Of a DNA stretch of 64,000 bases, positions 1-7,745 are shown piece by piece; positions within the stretch are counted from its first letter, which is position 1; each line of letters begins with the position of its first letter. Under the pieces are notes generated by a model. It was not told the DNA's origin. It saw only the letters and a program-made list of their open reading frames with translations, and made no database searches. A program made the translations under genes and the position numbers. This stretch comes from DATAQC01 sp046263055 (GTDB taxonomy: Bacteria > Actinomycetota > Acidimicrobiia > Acidimicrobiales > AC-14): contig JBHELO010000021.1 of the NCBI GenBank assembly GCA_046263055.1, positions 1 through 64,000 on the forward strand. Direction: 5' to 3'.

Positions 1-509
1 CGCCCGAGGAGGGCCTGGGCGGCGGTGGCGCCCAGACCCACCACCACCTGGGGCCGGACCACCGCCAGCTCCGCTTCCAACCAGGGGGCGCAGGCCCGGA
101 CGTGCTCCACGCCCGGGCGCTTGTGCAGGCGACGGGTGCCCCGGGCCTCCCACCGGAAGTGCTTGACGGCGTTGGTGACGTAGACCTGCCGGCGGTCGAT
201 CCCGGTCGCCTCGAGGGCCTCGTCGAGCAGGCGGCCGGCGGGGCCGACGAAGGGCTCGCCGGCCACGTCCTCCTGGTCCCCGGGCTGCTCGCCCACCAGC
301 ACCACCCGGGCGGCGGCCGGACCCTCGCCGAACACCGTCTGGGTGGCGTCCCGATACAGCTCACAGGCCTGGCAGCCGGCGGCGGCGGCCGCCAGGCGCT
401 CGACGGTGGGATGGTCGGCCAGGAGCTCGGAGACGGGCGGCCGGGTGTCCCGGCCCGCCCCGTCACGGCCGGCGGCGGCGACGACTGCCTCCGGGTACGG
501 GGGGCCGGG
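1..509 (-). CDS. UdgX-like uracil-DNA glycosylase, partial
   Basis: Uracil-DNA glycosylase of the family 4/UdgX group; the C-terminus is cut off by the window edge. Visible in order: a CxxC iron-sulfur pair (CQAC) followed by ELYRDATQTVFGEG, then the GEQPGDQED active-site motif, PFVGPAGRLLDEAL, and TNAVKHFRWEARG followed by TRRLHKRPG. The last stretch matches the R-loop that defines UdgX (KRRIH in Mycobacterium smegmatis), whose histidine forms a covalent bond to the abasic site; here it reads TRRLH, with the histidine kept. No ATG, GTG or TTG lies between the preceding in-frame stop (510-512) and the CxxC motif, so the start is unresolved. The upper end given is only the limit of the open frame. 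Family call is firm, start is not. Confidence 0.85.
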
Positions 510-662
510 CTACCAGCGGGACCAGCGCCGCTCGGGACCGTGGGCCCAACCGACGGCCCACACCACGAGGGCCACGAGGGCCACCCACCACAATGTGGGG
601 AGGGCGAAGCCGGCACCGAACAGCAGCAGCGCGAGGAGAAGGAACACGACCAAGACACCCAT
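510..662 (-). CDS. 50-aa hydrophobic membrane protein
   Basis: Small hydrophobic protein of unknown function. The ATG at 662 follows an AAGGAGA ribosome-binding site about 8 nt upstream, a strong start signal. Residues 3-20 (LVVFLLLALLLFGAGF) and 24-40 (LWWVALVALVVWAVGWA) look like two membrane helices, followed by a short basic tail ending ERRWSRW. Its TAG stop sits directly before, and in the same frame as, the UdgX-like open frame, so the two are probably co-transcribed. Small two-helix proteins like this are common in actinobacteria, but I do not recognise a named family. Confidence 0.7.
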   Translation of the reverse strand: MGVLVVFLLLALLLFGAGFALPTLWWVALVALVVWAVGWAHGPERRWSRW

Positions 663-795
663 GGTTCGGGTCTCCTTCCGGATGGTCACCGAGGGCTCGG
701 TGGCTGCCGACCGTCGGGTACCCCCCGCCTGGGGCGCGCAAACGCCACCCTGGGCGCTCGACGCGACGGCCCCGGCGGGTCGAAGAGGCGGACGG

Positions 796-1917
796 TCAGG
801 CGGGCGTGGGGGCCAGCCGGTAGCCCCGGCCGGGGCAGGTCCGGATGGCCTCGCCTCCCCGTCCCAGGCGGCGCCGGAGGCGTCCGATGGTCACCTCCAG
901 CACGTGGGGGTCGGCGTCCGGGGAGCCCCAGACCCGGGCCAGCAGGGCCGACCGGCTGACGACCACGCCCGGCCTCTCGGCCAGCGCCTCGAACACCGCC
1001 CGTTCGAGGGCGGTCAGCTCCGACCGCTCGTCGTCGACGGCCACCGCCGAGCCCTGCACCACCAGGACGGCGTCGCCCAGGCGGAAGACCGTCCGTCGGG
1101 CGGCCAGGTGCTCGCTCAGCGAGCGCACCAGGAGCCCCAGGCGGCCGACGTCGGGGGCCAGCGGTGCCTCGATGCCCTCTTGACGGGCACCCTCGGCGCA
1201 CACGGGCCCGATGCAGGCGGCCGTCACCCGCCCGTTGCAGGCCCGCCGCAGGTCGTCGCCGGCGTCCATGCCGGCGGCGATGGCGAACAGGTTGTGGACC
1301 GCCGGCGCGCTGGTGAAGGTGACGGCGTTGAGGCGCCCGTCGCAGGCTGCCTCCACGAGCCGCTCGGCGGGGCCCGTGTCGGTCGGGACCCGCCAGCGGT
1401 AGACCGGCACGGGAACGACGGTGGCTCCCGCCCCGCCCAGCACCGCCGACAGCCCCGGCGAGGGGAGGCCGTGCTCCTGGACGGCCACGACCGCTCCCTC
1501 CAGGGGCTCGGCCAGAAGCAGCCGGAGGACGCCGTCCATCTGCTCGGTGGCCGACCGGCCCCACACTGCCAGCCCGCCGGCCTGCACCGCCCCCGCCGCC
1601 TTGGGACCGCGAGCCACGATCCGGCCGCCGGCCAGGGCCGCCACCAGGCGCTCACCCAGCCCCCACGCGGCGGCCGTCTCCAACCACGCCCGCATGCCGA
1701 TGCCGGTGGTTGCCACCAGGTAATCGGGCGGCCGTCCCACGAGGTCGAGGGTGGCCCGGCGGAGGTCGTCGTCGGACGCCAGGTACTGCGTCTCGATGGT
1801 CGGCCCGTGCAGCACCGCCGCACCCCGGCGGCGCAGCAGCTCGGCCTGCTCTGCCCACCGGCGGTCGGCGGTGACGCCGACGAGGAACCCGTCCAGCGGA
1901 CGGAGCGCCGTGCCCAT
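796..1917 (-). CDS. Uroporphyrinogen-III synthase fused to winged-helix DNA-binding domain
   Basis: A 373-aa fusion. Residues about 5-265 form a HemD domain (LDGFLVGVTADRR at the start, VTFTSAPAVHNLF later), the fold that closes and isomerises hydroxymethylbilane to uroporphyrinogen III in tetrapyrrole synthesis. Residues about 295-372 are an OmpR/PhoB-type winged helix (ELTALERAVFEAL, VVSRSALLARVWG, VTIGRLRRRLG, GYRLAPTPA). Such fusions are known in actinobacteria, sometimes next to nitrite assimilation genes; none of those is nearby here. The start is placed at ATG 1917, behind a GGGGGG stretch; ATG 1929 is the alternative. The HemD part may act as a ligand sensor rather than an enzyme. Confidence 0.85.
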   Translation of the reverse strand: MGTALRPLDGFLVGVTADRRWAEQAELLRRRGAAVLHGPTIETQYLASDDDLRRATLDLVGRPPDYLVATTGIGMRAWLETAAAWGLGERLVAALAGGRIVARGPKAAGAVQAGGLAVWGRSATEQMDGVLRLLLAEPLEGAVVAVQEHGLPSPGLSAVLGGAGATVVPVPVYRWRVPTDTGPAERLVEAACDGRLNAVTFTSAPAVHNLFAIAAGMDAGDDLRRACNGRVTAACIGPVCAEGARQEGIEAPLAPDVGRLGLLVRSLSEHLAARRTVFRLGDAVLVVQGSAVAVDDERSELTALERAVFEALAERPGVVVSRSALLARVWGSPDADPHVLEVTIGRLRRRLGRGGEAIRTCPGRGYRLAPTPA

Positions 1918-1969
1918 GAGGCCCCCCATGATGGCGGAGCCCCGTGAACGCGCCGTCACCCGGCTATGA

Positions 1970-2197
1970 GCGGCCGGAGAAGATGTCCTGTACCAAGGCT
2001 TACACCGCACCCACACCAAGAACCACGTCGCCGGGCTGCTACCGGGCCAGGCGGAGGAGGACCGGCCGTCGCAGCAGCTGCTGGCCACCTTCTTCCACGC
2101 CACCGCGATGGGCGGCTCGCCCTGGGTCGACCGGGTGCAGGAGCGAGGCTGGTTCTCGAAGACGGCCTACTTCCGGCGGCACCACCCCGCCTCCTGA
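1970..2197 (+). pseudogene. Orphan 75-codon open fragment without a start
   Basis: An open frame that reads like genuine protein (EDVLYQGLHRTHTKNHV, then QQLLATFFHATAMGGSPWV and GWFSKTAYFRRHHPAS) and ends in TGA at 2195-2197. It begins right after an in-frame TGA at 1967-1969 and has no ATG, GTG or TTG before its conserved-looking part. The mix of residues, with His, Phe, Tyr and Asn, differs from the Arg/Pro/Gly bias of out-of-frame translations in this genome. I read it as the 3' remnant of a lost gene. The family is not recognised. Confidence 0.4.
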
Positions 2198-2249
2198 CCG
2201 CCCCGGTACGCTGCGGGCCCGACGGAGCCGGTCGGCGCGGGAGGACGGG

Positions 2250-2984
2250 ATGGCGGGGCGAGGCAGCAGGGGTGAGAGCGGCGGGCGGGGCTCGAGCCCG
2301 GCGCCGACGGGAGCGCCGTCCACCGTGGGCGGCGCGGCGTGCGGCTACACGGCCGACGTGAGCCTGTTCGGGGGTCCGGCCACGGTGCGGGGGTGCGGGC
2401 AGACCGTCCCCCCGGGCGACGCCCAGAGCGCCAGCCCGTCCGTCGAGCTGCCACCGGGCGGCTCGGCCACCGCCGTCACCGCCACCGACCCTGCCGGCGC
2501 GGTGGCCCGGTACGGGCCGGCGGTCGTGCTCGGCGGCCCGCTGCCGCCCGGCGCAGCGGCGGCGGGCGCCGGCCCGCCGCCCACCGGGCCGCTGTCGGTC
2601 CGCACCAAGGGCAGGCGGTCGGTCACCAGCTCCGCCTCCGTCAAGCGGGTCGGGGCCGGGCCCTTCTCGGCCACCTCGGTGCGCAGCAAGGCCGCCGCGT
2701 CGGCGTCGGGCGCGTCCGCCTCCACCACCATCGCCAAGGGCGTGGTCGTCACCGCGGTGGACGGGGACGGGAACCCCACGGCCACCACCGACGTGCCCTC
2801 GGACCCGCCCGCCGACCTCACGGTGGAGGGCGTCAACGGCATCGGCGACCGCTTCCGGGCCGTGTTCAACGAGCAGGCGGTGGGCGCCGACGGCACCATC
2901 ACCGTCAGCGCCGTGCACCTCTACCTCCTGGGGCCGACAGCCACCGGCGACGTGATCATCGCCCGGTCGTCGGCCCGGGCCTGA
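2250..2984 (+). CDS. Hypothetical Ala/Gly/Pro-rich protein (244 aa)
   Basis: Unknown function. The ATG at 2250 is preceded by GGGAGGACGG, a good ribosome-binding site. The N-terminus is low-complexity and carries no signal peptide that I can see. From about residue 30 (ACGYTADVSLFGGPATVRG) to the C-terminus (GTITVSAVHLYLLGPTATG followed by DVIIARSSARA) it has short alternating beta-like segments with many Thr, Val and Gly residues. This resembles actinobacterial proteins built of repeated beta-sandwich segments, but the match is weak. The next gene starts 18 nt downstream. Confidence 0.6.
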   Translation: MAGRGSRGESGGRGSSPAPTGAPSTVGGAACGYTADVSLFGGPATVRGCGQTVPPGDAQSASPSVELPPGGSATAVTATDPAGAVARYGPAVVLGGPLPPGAAAAGAGPPPTGPLSVRTKGRRSVTSSASVKRVGAGPFSATSVRSKAAASASGASASTTIAKGVVVTAVDGDGNPTATTDVPSDPPADLTVEGVNGIGDRFRAVFNEQAVGADGTITVSAVHLYLLGPTATGDVIIARSSARA

Positions 2985-3002
2985 GCGGCCGGCGCCTTCC
3001 GC

Positions 3003-3836
3003 ATGCGCATAGGCCTCGACGTCTCCCAGCACCGGCTCACGTGGGACGAGATCCTGGCCCGGGTGCGCCTGGCCGAGGACGCGGGGTTCGACGGCGCCTG
3101 GGTCTTCGACCACTTCAAGCCGCTGTACGGCCGGGGCCCGGGGCCGTGCCTGGAGGCGTACACGCTGCTGGCCGCCCTGGCCGCGGCCACCAGCCGCATC
3201 CGGCTCGGCGCCCTGGTCACCGGCATGACCTACCGCCACCCGTCGGTGCTGGCCGCCGAGGCCGTCACCGTGGACCACGTCTCCGGCGGCCGCCTGGAGC
3301 TGGCGGTCGGCGCCGGCTGGTTCGAGGACGAGCACGCCGAGCTGGGTATCCCATTCCCGCCCACCGCCGAGCGCATCGACCGCCTGGAGGAGGCCATCGC
3401 CGTCCTCGACGCCCTGTGCACCACCGACGGCGCCACAGTGAGCGGCCGCCACTACTCGCTGGACGGTGCCACCTACCTGCCCCGACCGGTGCAGCGGCCC
3501 CGCCCGCCGCTGTGGATCGGCGCCGGCGGCACCAAGCGCACGATCCCGCTGGCCGCCCGCCACGCCGACGTCTGGCACTCGTTCGGCTCGGTCGACACCC
3601 TGCAGGCCAAGGCGGCGGTGCTCGACGACCACGCCCGGCGGGCCGGGCGCGATCCGGCGGCCATCACCCGGGCCACCAACCTGTCGCTCTCGGAGCCGTG
3701 GGACGAGGTGCGGACCACCGCCCTCGCCCTGGCCGACGCCGGCTTCACCTACCTGGTGGCCTCGTGGCCGGGCGAGGGCCGGTCCCGGGTCGGGGAGTTC
3801 GTCGATCGCCTGCTGCCCGAGTTGGCCGACCGCTGA
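3003..3836 (+). CDS. LLM-class luciferase-like flavin/F420-dependent oxidoreductase
   Basis: A 277-aa member of the bacterial luciferase-like monooxygenase superfamily, a TIM barrel using FMN or F420. Diagnostic stretches are MRIGLDVSQHRLTWDEIL with LAEDAGFDGAWVFDH, TSRIRLGALVTGMTYRHP, VDHVSGGRLELAVGAGW, and the phosphate-binding PPLWIGAGGTKRTIPLAARH. Length and order fit the actinobacterial F420-type subfamily, which reduces or oxidises diverse substrates. The substrate cannot be told from sequence. It lies between the hypothetical protein at 2250 and the metallo-hydrolase at 3863 on the same strand, so one transcript is likely. Confidence 0.85.
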   Translation: MRIGLDVSQHRLTWDEILARVRLAEDAGFDGAWVFDHFKPLYGRGPGPCLEAYTLLAALAAATSRIRLGALVTGMTYRHPSVLAAEAVTVDHVSGGRLELAVGAGWFEDEHAELGIPFPPTAERIDRLEEAIAVLDALCTTDGATVSGRHYSLDGATYLPRPVQRPRPPLWIGAGGTKRTIPLAARHADVWHSFGSVDTLQAKAAVLDDHARRAGRDPAAITRATNLSLSEPWDEVRTTALALADAGFTYLVASWPGEGRSRVGEFVDRLLPELADR

Positions 3837-3862
3837 CCGACCAGGAGGCGCCGACCACCGCG

Positions 3863-4774
3863 GTGGTGGCCCCGGGCGTGGTCCAGATCGACACCCGCCT
3901 CGGCGGGTGGGGCCAGGTCACCGCCGGCTACCTGCTCGACGGGCCGGCACCGGTGCTGGTGGAGACGGGGAGCCGGTCGTCCCTGCCGATCCTGCTGGCC
4001 GCCCTCGACGGGCTGGGCGTGGGCGCCGCCGACCTGGCCGCGGTGGTGGTCACCCACATCCACCTGGACCACGCCGGCGGGGTGGGCGACGTGGCCGCCG
4101 CCTTCCCGGCCGCCACCGTGCACGTGCACGAGCGGGGCGCCGGCCACCTGGCCGACCCGGCCCGCCTGGTGGCCTCCGCGGCCCGGGTGTACGGCGACCT
4201 GCTGGACACGCTCTACGGCCGGCTGGTGCCCACCGACCGCGGGCGCATCCGGGTCCTCGGCGACGGCGACGAGGTGGCGATCGGGCCCGGCCGGGTGCTC
4301 ACCGCCCTGGACACGCCGGGCCACGCCCGCCACCACCTGGCGTTCCACGACTCGGCAAGCGGCCTCATGTTCTCGGGCGACGCGGCCGGGGTGCGCCTGC
4401 CCGACCTCGGCCTCTTGTGGCCCGCCACCCCCCCGCCCGAGTTCGACCTGGAGGCGGCGGTGGGCTCCCTGCGCCACATGGCCGGGCGGCGGCCGGCGGC
4501 GGTGGCCCTGGCCCACTTCGGGGTGGTCCCCGGCGATCCCGCCGATCTGCTGGGGGAGGCCGAGGCCGCCCTGCGGCGGTGGGCCGAGGTGGCGGAGGCG
4601 GCCTGGCACCGGGGCGACGACCCGGCCGCCGCCCTCACCGCCGCCTTCGGCGACGACCTGGCGGGCGCCGACGACTCCCAGCGTCGGCGCATGGACGCCC
4701 TCAACGGCATCCACTCCAACGCCGCCGGCCTCCGCCGCTGGCTCGACACCCGATCGGCCGCGCCGCCCGCCTAG
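3863..4774 (+). CDS. Metallo-beta-lactamase fold hydrolase
   Basis: A 303-aa MBL-fold protein. The zinc motif THIHLDHAGG is present, with later ligands in TPGHARHHLAF and FSGDAAGV. Early strands read VVQIDTRLGGWGQVTAGYLL and VLVETGSRSSLPILL. It belongs with glyoxalase-II/RNase-Z-like hydrolases of uncertain substrate. The start is taken at GTG 3863, with the GGAGG at 3844-3848 as a distant ribosome-binding site; GTG 3866 and 3878 are alternatives. It begins 26 nt after the luciferase-like gene and is followed by a strong hairpin at 4803-4841. Confidence 0.8.
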   Translation: MVAPGVVQIDTRLGGWGQVTAGYLLDGPAPVLVETGSRSSLPILLAALDGLGVGAADLAAVVVTHIHLDHAGGVGDVAAAFPAATVHVHERGAGHLADPARLVASAARVYGDLLDTLYGRLVPTDRGRIRVLGDGDEVAIGPGRVLTALDTPGHARHHLAFHDSASGLMFSGDAAGVRLPDLGLLWPATPPPEFDLEAAVGSLRHMAGRRPAAVALAHFGVVPGDPADLLGEAEAALRRWAEVAEAAWHRGDDPAAALTAAFGDDLAGADDSQRRRMDALNGIHSNAAGLRRWLDTRSAAPPA

Positions 4775-4802
4775 TCGGCGGGTCCGCCGTCCGCCCTCCC
4801 GG

Positions 4803-4841
4803 AGCGCCGAAGGGCGGGGGCCAAACCCCCGCCCTCGGCGC
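4803..4841. terminator. Bidirectional hairpin terminator between convergent genes
   Basis: An inverted repeat with left arm GCGCCGA-A-GGGCGGGGG and right arm CCCCCGCCC-TCGGCGC, about 16 paired bases with one bulged A and a short CCAA loop. It lies between the plus-strand hydrolase (stop 4774) and the minus-strand protease (stop 4862), where a two-way terminator is expected. There is no U-tract on either side. Confidence 0.7.
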
Positions 4842-4861
4842 GCTGGGAGGTGTGGGCCGGG

Positions 4862-6511
4862 TCAGGCGGCCAGGCTCACCAGGCACACGGCCAGGCCGGC
4901 CACGAGGACCAGGGCGGAGGCGACGTAGCGGGCCAGCCACTCCCAGGTCTTGGCCCGCCGGCCGTCGGCCGCCTCCACCTCGCGCAGCTCCACCACCGGC
5001 CCCGGCGTGCGCCGGTACCAGCCCCGGGCCACGACGTCCTGGCCCAGGAACGCCTTGACCCGGGCCAGGCCGAACCAGGCGCCGGCGAACGGGAGAGGCT
5101 GGGTGTAAAGGAGCGGCACGAAGCCGGAGGCGTCCTGCACCACCAGGTCGGGCGACAGCACGTAGCCGGGGGTGCCCCGCCCGATGACCCGGCCTCGGAT
5201 CTCCACCGGGATCCCGGTCACCGGGCTGGCGTCGAGGCGCTCGAGCAGGCCGGTGATCTCCCCGGCCGGCGTGAACCCGCCGGGGTAGCGCAGGTTCTGC
5301 TTGTAGAAGAACAGGGCGCCGGCGGCCACCAGGGCCAGCCCGATCGAGAGCAGGGAACCGGTGAAGGCGCCGAACGCCACCAGGGCGACGAGGATGACCC
5401 AGGGCGCCACCGCCACCACCAGCTCCTTGGCGAAGCGGCCGCGGGCGGCCATGACCTCCTCGGGCGGGGCGGTGGCCACCGAGCGCAGGACGCTCCACTC
5501 CCGGGGGGCACCCGGCAGGCCCGACTCCTCCAGCGCCTGGATCCGCCGGGCCACCAGCGGGTGGGACGCCAGCTTCTCGAGGGTGGCGCCCCACGGGTTA
5601 ACCGCGTCCCACCGCAAGGCGGCCACCGCCCGCTCGGGGTCGATTCCCCGGGCGAAGGCGGCCTCCATGGCCTCGGCGGCGCGCGGCTCGAAGATGCCCA
5701 TGGCCCGCATGGACTGGGCCCGCTGCCAGCGGCGCCGGCGGCGGCCGGCCTCCGCCCGCCCGGCCTTGCCCTCGGCCACCAGCGCCGCCACCTCGGCCTC
5801 CTGGGCGGCGTGCACCTGGCCCATCCCGTAGGCCACCTTGACGAGGGCGGAGGCCAGGGCGTCGCCGTCCTCGGTGGCCTCGCACGAGTAGTGGTCGGCG
5901 GCCGTCTCCCGGGCCCGGGCCAGGGCCAGCAGGGTGAGCTGGGCCACCAGGTACCCGAGGTAGGCGACCACCGCCACCGCCTTGCCCTGGCGGTCGGAGC
6001 GACGGGTCACCAGGTAGACCAGGTAGAGGACCATGGGCACAACGGCGGCCACCGTCATGACCACGAAGTCCCAGTGCTTCACGTGGCCCACCTCGTGGGC
6101 CACCACCGCGTCCAGCTCCCGCTCGTCCAGACGCTCGAGCAGGCCCCGGGTGACCCACATGCGGGCGTCACCGGGCGTGTGGCCGAAGGTGAAGGCGTTG
6201 GGCGTGCCGTCGTCCACGATGCCCAGCGTCACCAGCGGGATGCCGGCGGCCCGGCACCGGCGGGCGACGATGGCGCCGATCGGGTGGTCGGTGGCGTAGC
6301 CGTCGCCCGCCTTCCCGATGACGGTGGCCGGCACCAGCCACTCGATGATGCGGGGGTTGACGGCGAACTGCAGCCCGATGAGGGCGATGGCGAACACCGC
6401 CGGGAACCACAACGGCGCCCCGGCGAAGACGACGGCGGCGAAGCCGATGCCGACGAGCAGGGCGACCAGTCCGCCGAGAGAGGGGATCGACCGCCGGATG
6501 ACGAAGCCCAT
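4862..6511 (-). CDS. M48-family membrane zinc protease with C-terminal GIDE-like region
   Basis: A 549-aa membrane protein. Two N-terminal hydrophobic helices (residues about 12-50) precede a peptidase M48/HtpX domain with the zinc motif HEVGH (H139, E140, H143) and the third-ligand region RETAADHYSC. Two more helices flank the catalytic part. After a second membrane pair near residues 365-400 comes a soluble part (VEIRGRVIGRG, then PLLYTQPLPFAG and ARGWYRRTPGPVVELREV), which resembles the GIDE/E3-like domain seen in some bacterial membrane proteins. HtpX is about 290 aa, so this is a long fusion. AAGGAGGT lies 5-6 nt before the ATG. Likely role is membrane protein quality control. Confidence 0.8.
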   Translation of the reverse strand: MGFVIRRSIPSLGGLVALLVGIGFAAVVFAGAPLWFPAVFAIALIGLQFAVNPRIIEWLVPATVIGKAGDGYATDHPIGAIVARRCRAAGIPLVTLGIVDDGTPNAFTFGHTPGDARMWVTRGLLERLDERELDAVVAHEVGHVKHWDFVVMTVAAVVPMVLYLVYLVTRRSDRQGKAVAVVAYLGYLVAQLTLLALARARETAADHYSCEATEDGDALASALVKVAYGMGQVHAAQEAEVAALVAEGKAGRAEAGRRRRRWQRAQSMRAMGIFEPRAAEAMEAAFARGIDPERAVAALRWDAVNPWGATLEKLASHPLVARRIQALEESGLPGAPREWSVLRSVATAPPEEVMAARGRFAKELVVAVAPWVILVALVAFGAFTGSLLSIGLALVAAGALFFYKQNLRYPGGFTPAGEITGLLERLDASPVTGIPVEIRGRVIGRGTPGYVLSPDLVVQDASGFVPLLYTQPLPFAGAWFGLARVKAFLGQDVVARGWYRRTPGPVVELREVEAADGRRAKTWEWLARYVASALVLVAGLAVCLVSLAA

Positions 6512-6598
6512 GGGGACCTCCTTCTGGGTGCACGACCCATGTGAGGCGAATGGTACGACGGCCGGCGCGCTATGCGCAGCGCAGGTCGGTGAGCGGGC

Positions 6599-7582
6599 TC
6601 AGCCGCCGGCCGCCACCGCCTGGCGCAATGCGGCGGCGGTGGCTTCGGGGGCGGCGTCGTTGATGAACGCCCCGGCCCCCAGCTCGGAGCCGGCCAGGTA
6701 CTTGAGCTTGGTGGCGGTGCGGTGCAGCGGCGTGTACTCGAGGTGGAGGTGGCTGACGGGGAGCCAACCGGCGTCGTCGGTGGGCGCCTGGTGCACCGAC
6801 ATCACCCACGGGAGGGGGAAGCCGAAGAGGCGGTCGTAGCCGCCGGTGACGACCAGCAGGAGCTCGGCCAGCAGGCCCCGCTCGGGCTCGGTCAGGTCGA
6901 GCAGGCTGGTGGCGTGGCGGCGGGCGGCCACGTGCACCTCGTAGGGGAAGCGGGCCGCGAAGGGCACGAAGGCCACGAAGGCCAGGTTCTGGGCCACCAC
7001 CCGCACCCCGTCGGCCCGCTCCCGGGCCACCACGTCGCACAGGACGCAGCGCCCGGTGGCGGCCAGATGGGCGGTGGCGGCGGCCAGCTCGGCGGCCGGC
7101 ACCGGCGGGATCTCCGGGTAGGCGTAGATCTGCCCGTGCGGATGGTGCAGCGTGACCCCGATGGCCTCGCCCCGGTTCTCGAAGATGAACACGTAGTCCA
7201 CCTCGTCGCGGCGGCCGAGGGCGGCGTACCGGTCGGCCCACACGGCCACCACCTGGCGCATGCGGGCGGGGCCGAGCTGGGACGACGTCACGTGGTGGTC
7301 GTCCGAGTAGAGGACGACCTCGTTGGCGCCGACCGACGGCGCCACCGGGTAGAGGTCGGAGGAGGCCACGTCGGGGGCGGGCGGGGCGACGGTGAGGGCC
7401 GGGAAGCGGTTGTCGAAGACGGCCACCTCGTAGTGGTCCACCGGCACCTCGGTGGGCCAAGCCGGGTCGCGGGTGGGGCACAGGGGGCACTGGTCCTCGG
7501 GGGGCAGGAACGTGCGGTCCTGGCGGTGAGAGGCGAACATCCGCCACTGACCCGTGAGTGGGTCGCGTCGCCGTTCGGTCAC
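6599..7582 (-). CDS. galT: Galactose-1-phosphate uridylyltransferase
   Basis: Transfers UMP from UDP-glucose to galactose-1-phosphate in the Leloir pathway. The 327-aa protein has the zinc cysteines CPLC (32, 35), the catalytic motif HPHGQ (H147-Q151, nucleophile H149), ENRGEAIGVTLHHP before it, and the C-terminal HLHLEYTPLHRTATKLKYLAG stretch of the GalT C-domain. The start is GTG at 7582, with no clear ribosome-binding site. It lies directly downstream of the GH2 glycosidase, separated by four 33-bp hairpin repeats, which suggests that it handles galactose released by that enzyme. galK and galE are not adjacent. Confidence 0.93.
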   Translation of the reverse strand: MTERRRDPLTGQWRMFASHRQDRTFLPPEDQCPLCPTRDPAWPTEVPVDHYEVAVFDNRFPALTVAPPAPDVASSDLYPVAPSVGANEVVLYSDDHHVTSSQLGPARMRQVVAVWADRYAALGRRDEVDYVFIFENRGEAIGVTLHHPHGQIYAYPEIPPVPAAELAAATAHLAATGRCVLCDVVARERADGVRVVAQNLAFVAFVPFAARFPYEVHVAARRHATSLLDLTEPERGLLAELLLVVTGGYDRLFGFPLPWVMSVHQAPTDDAGWLPVSHLHLEYTPLHRTATKLKYLAGSELGAGAFINDAAPEATAAALRQAVAAGG

Positions 7583-7613
7583 CGGGCCACCGCCTCAGGC
7601 GGCGTCCCGGCGC

Positions 7614-7745
7614 ATGCCCGTCCGGACCGGCCTCCCGGGCCGGTCAATGCCCGTCCGGACCGGCCTCCCGGGCCGGTCAATGCCCGTCCGGACCGGCCTC
7701 CCGGGCCGGTCAATGCCCGTCCGGACCGGCCTCCCGGGCCGGTCA
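7614..7745. repeat. Four perfect tandem copies of a 33-bp repeat, each with a hairpin
   Basis: Copies at 7614-7646, 7647-7679, 7680-7712 and 7713-7745 are identical by eye. Each starts ATGCCCGTCCG and holds an inverted repeat with arms GACCGGCC and GGCCGGTC around a TCCCG loop. The fourth copy supplies the TGA stop of the upstream GH2 gene (7743-7745). The array fills most of the gap before galT. It could reduce or terminate readthrough, protect mRNA ends, or be a variable-number repeat. Confidence 0.95.

Noticed and set aside
2339..4774. An 811-codon open frame covering three genes
   Set aside because: Only its last 304 codons (the MBL hydrolase) carry motifs; the earlier part is a shadow of the hypothetical and luciferase-like genes.
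7614..7745. CRISPR array
   Set aside because: The 33-bp units abut directly with no spacers and no cas gene is near.
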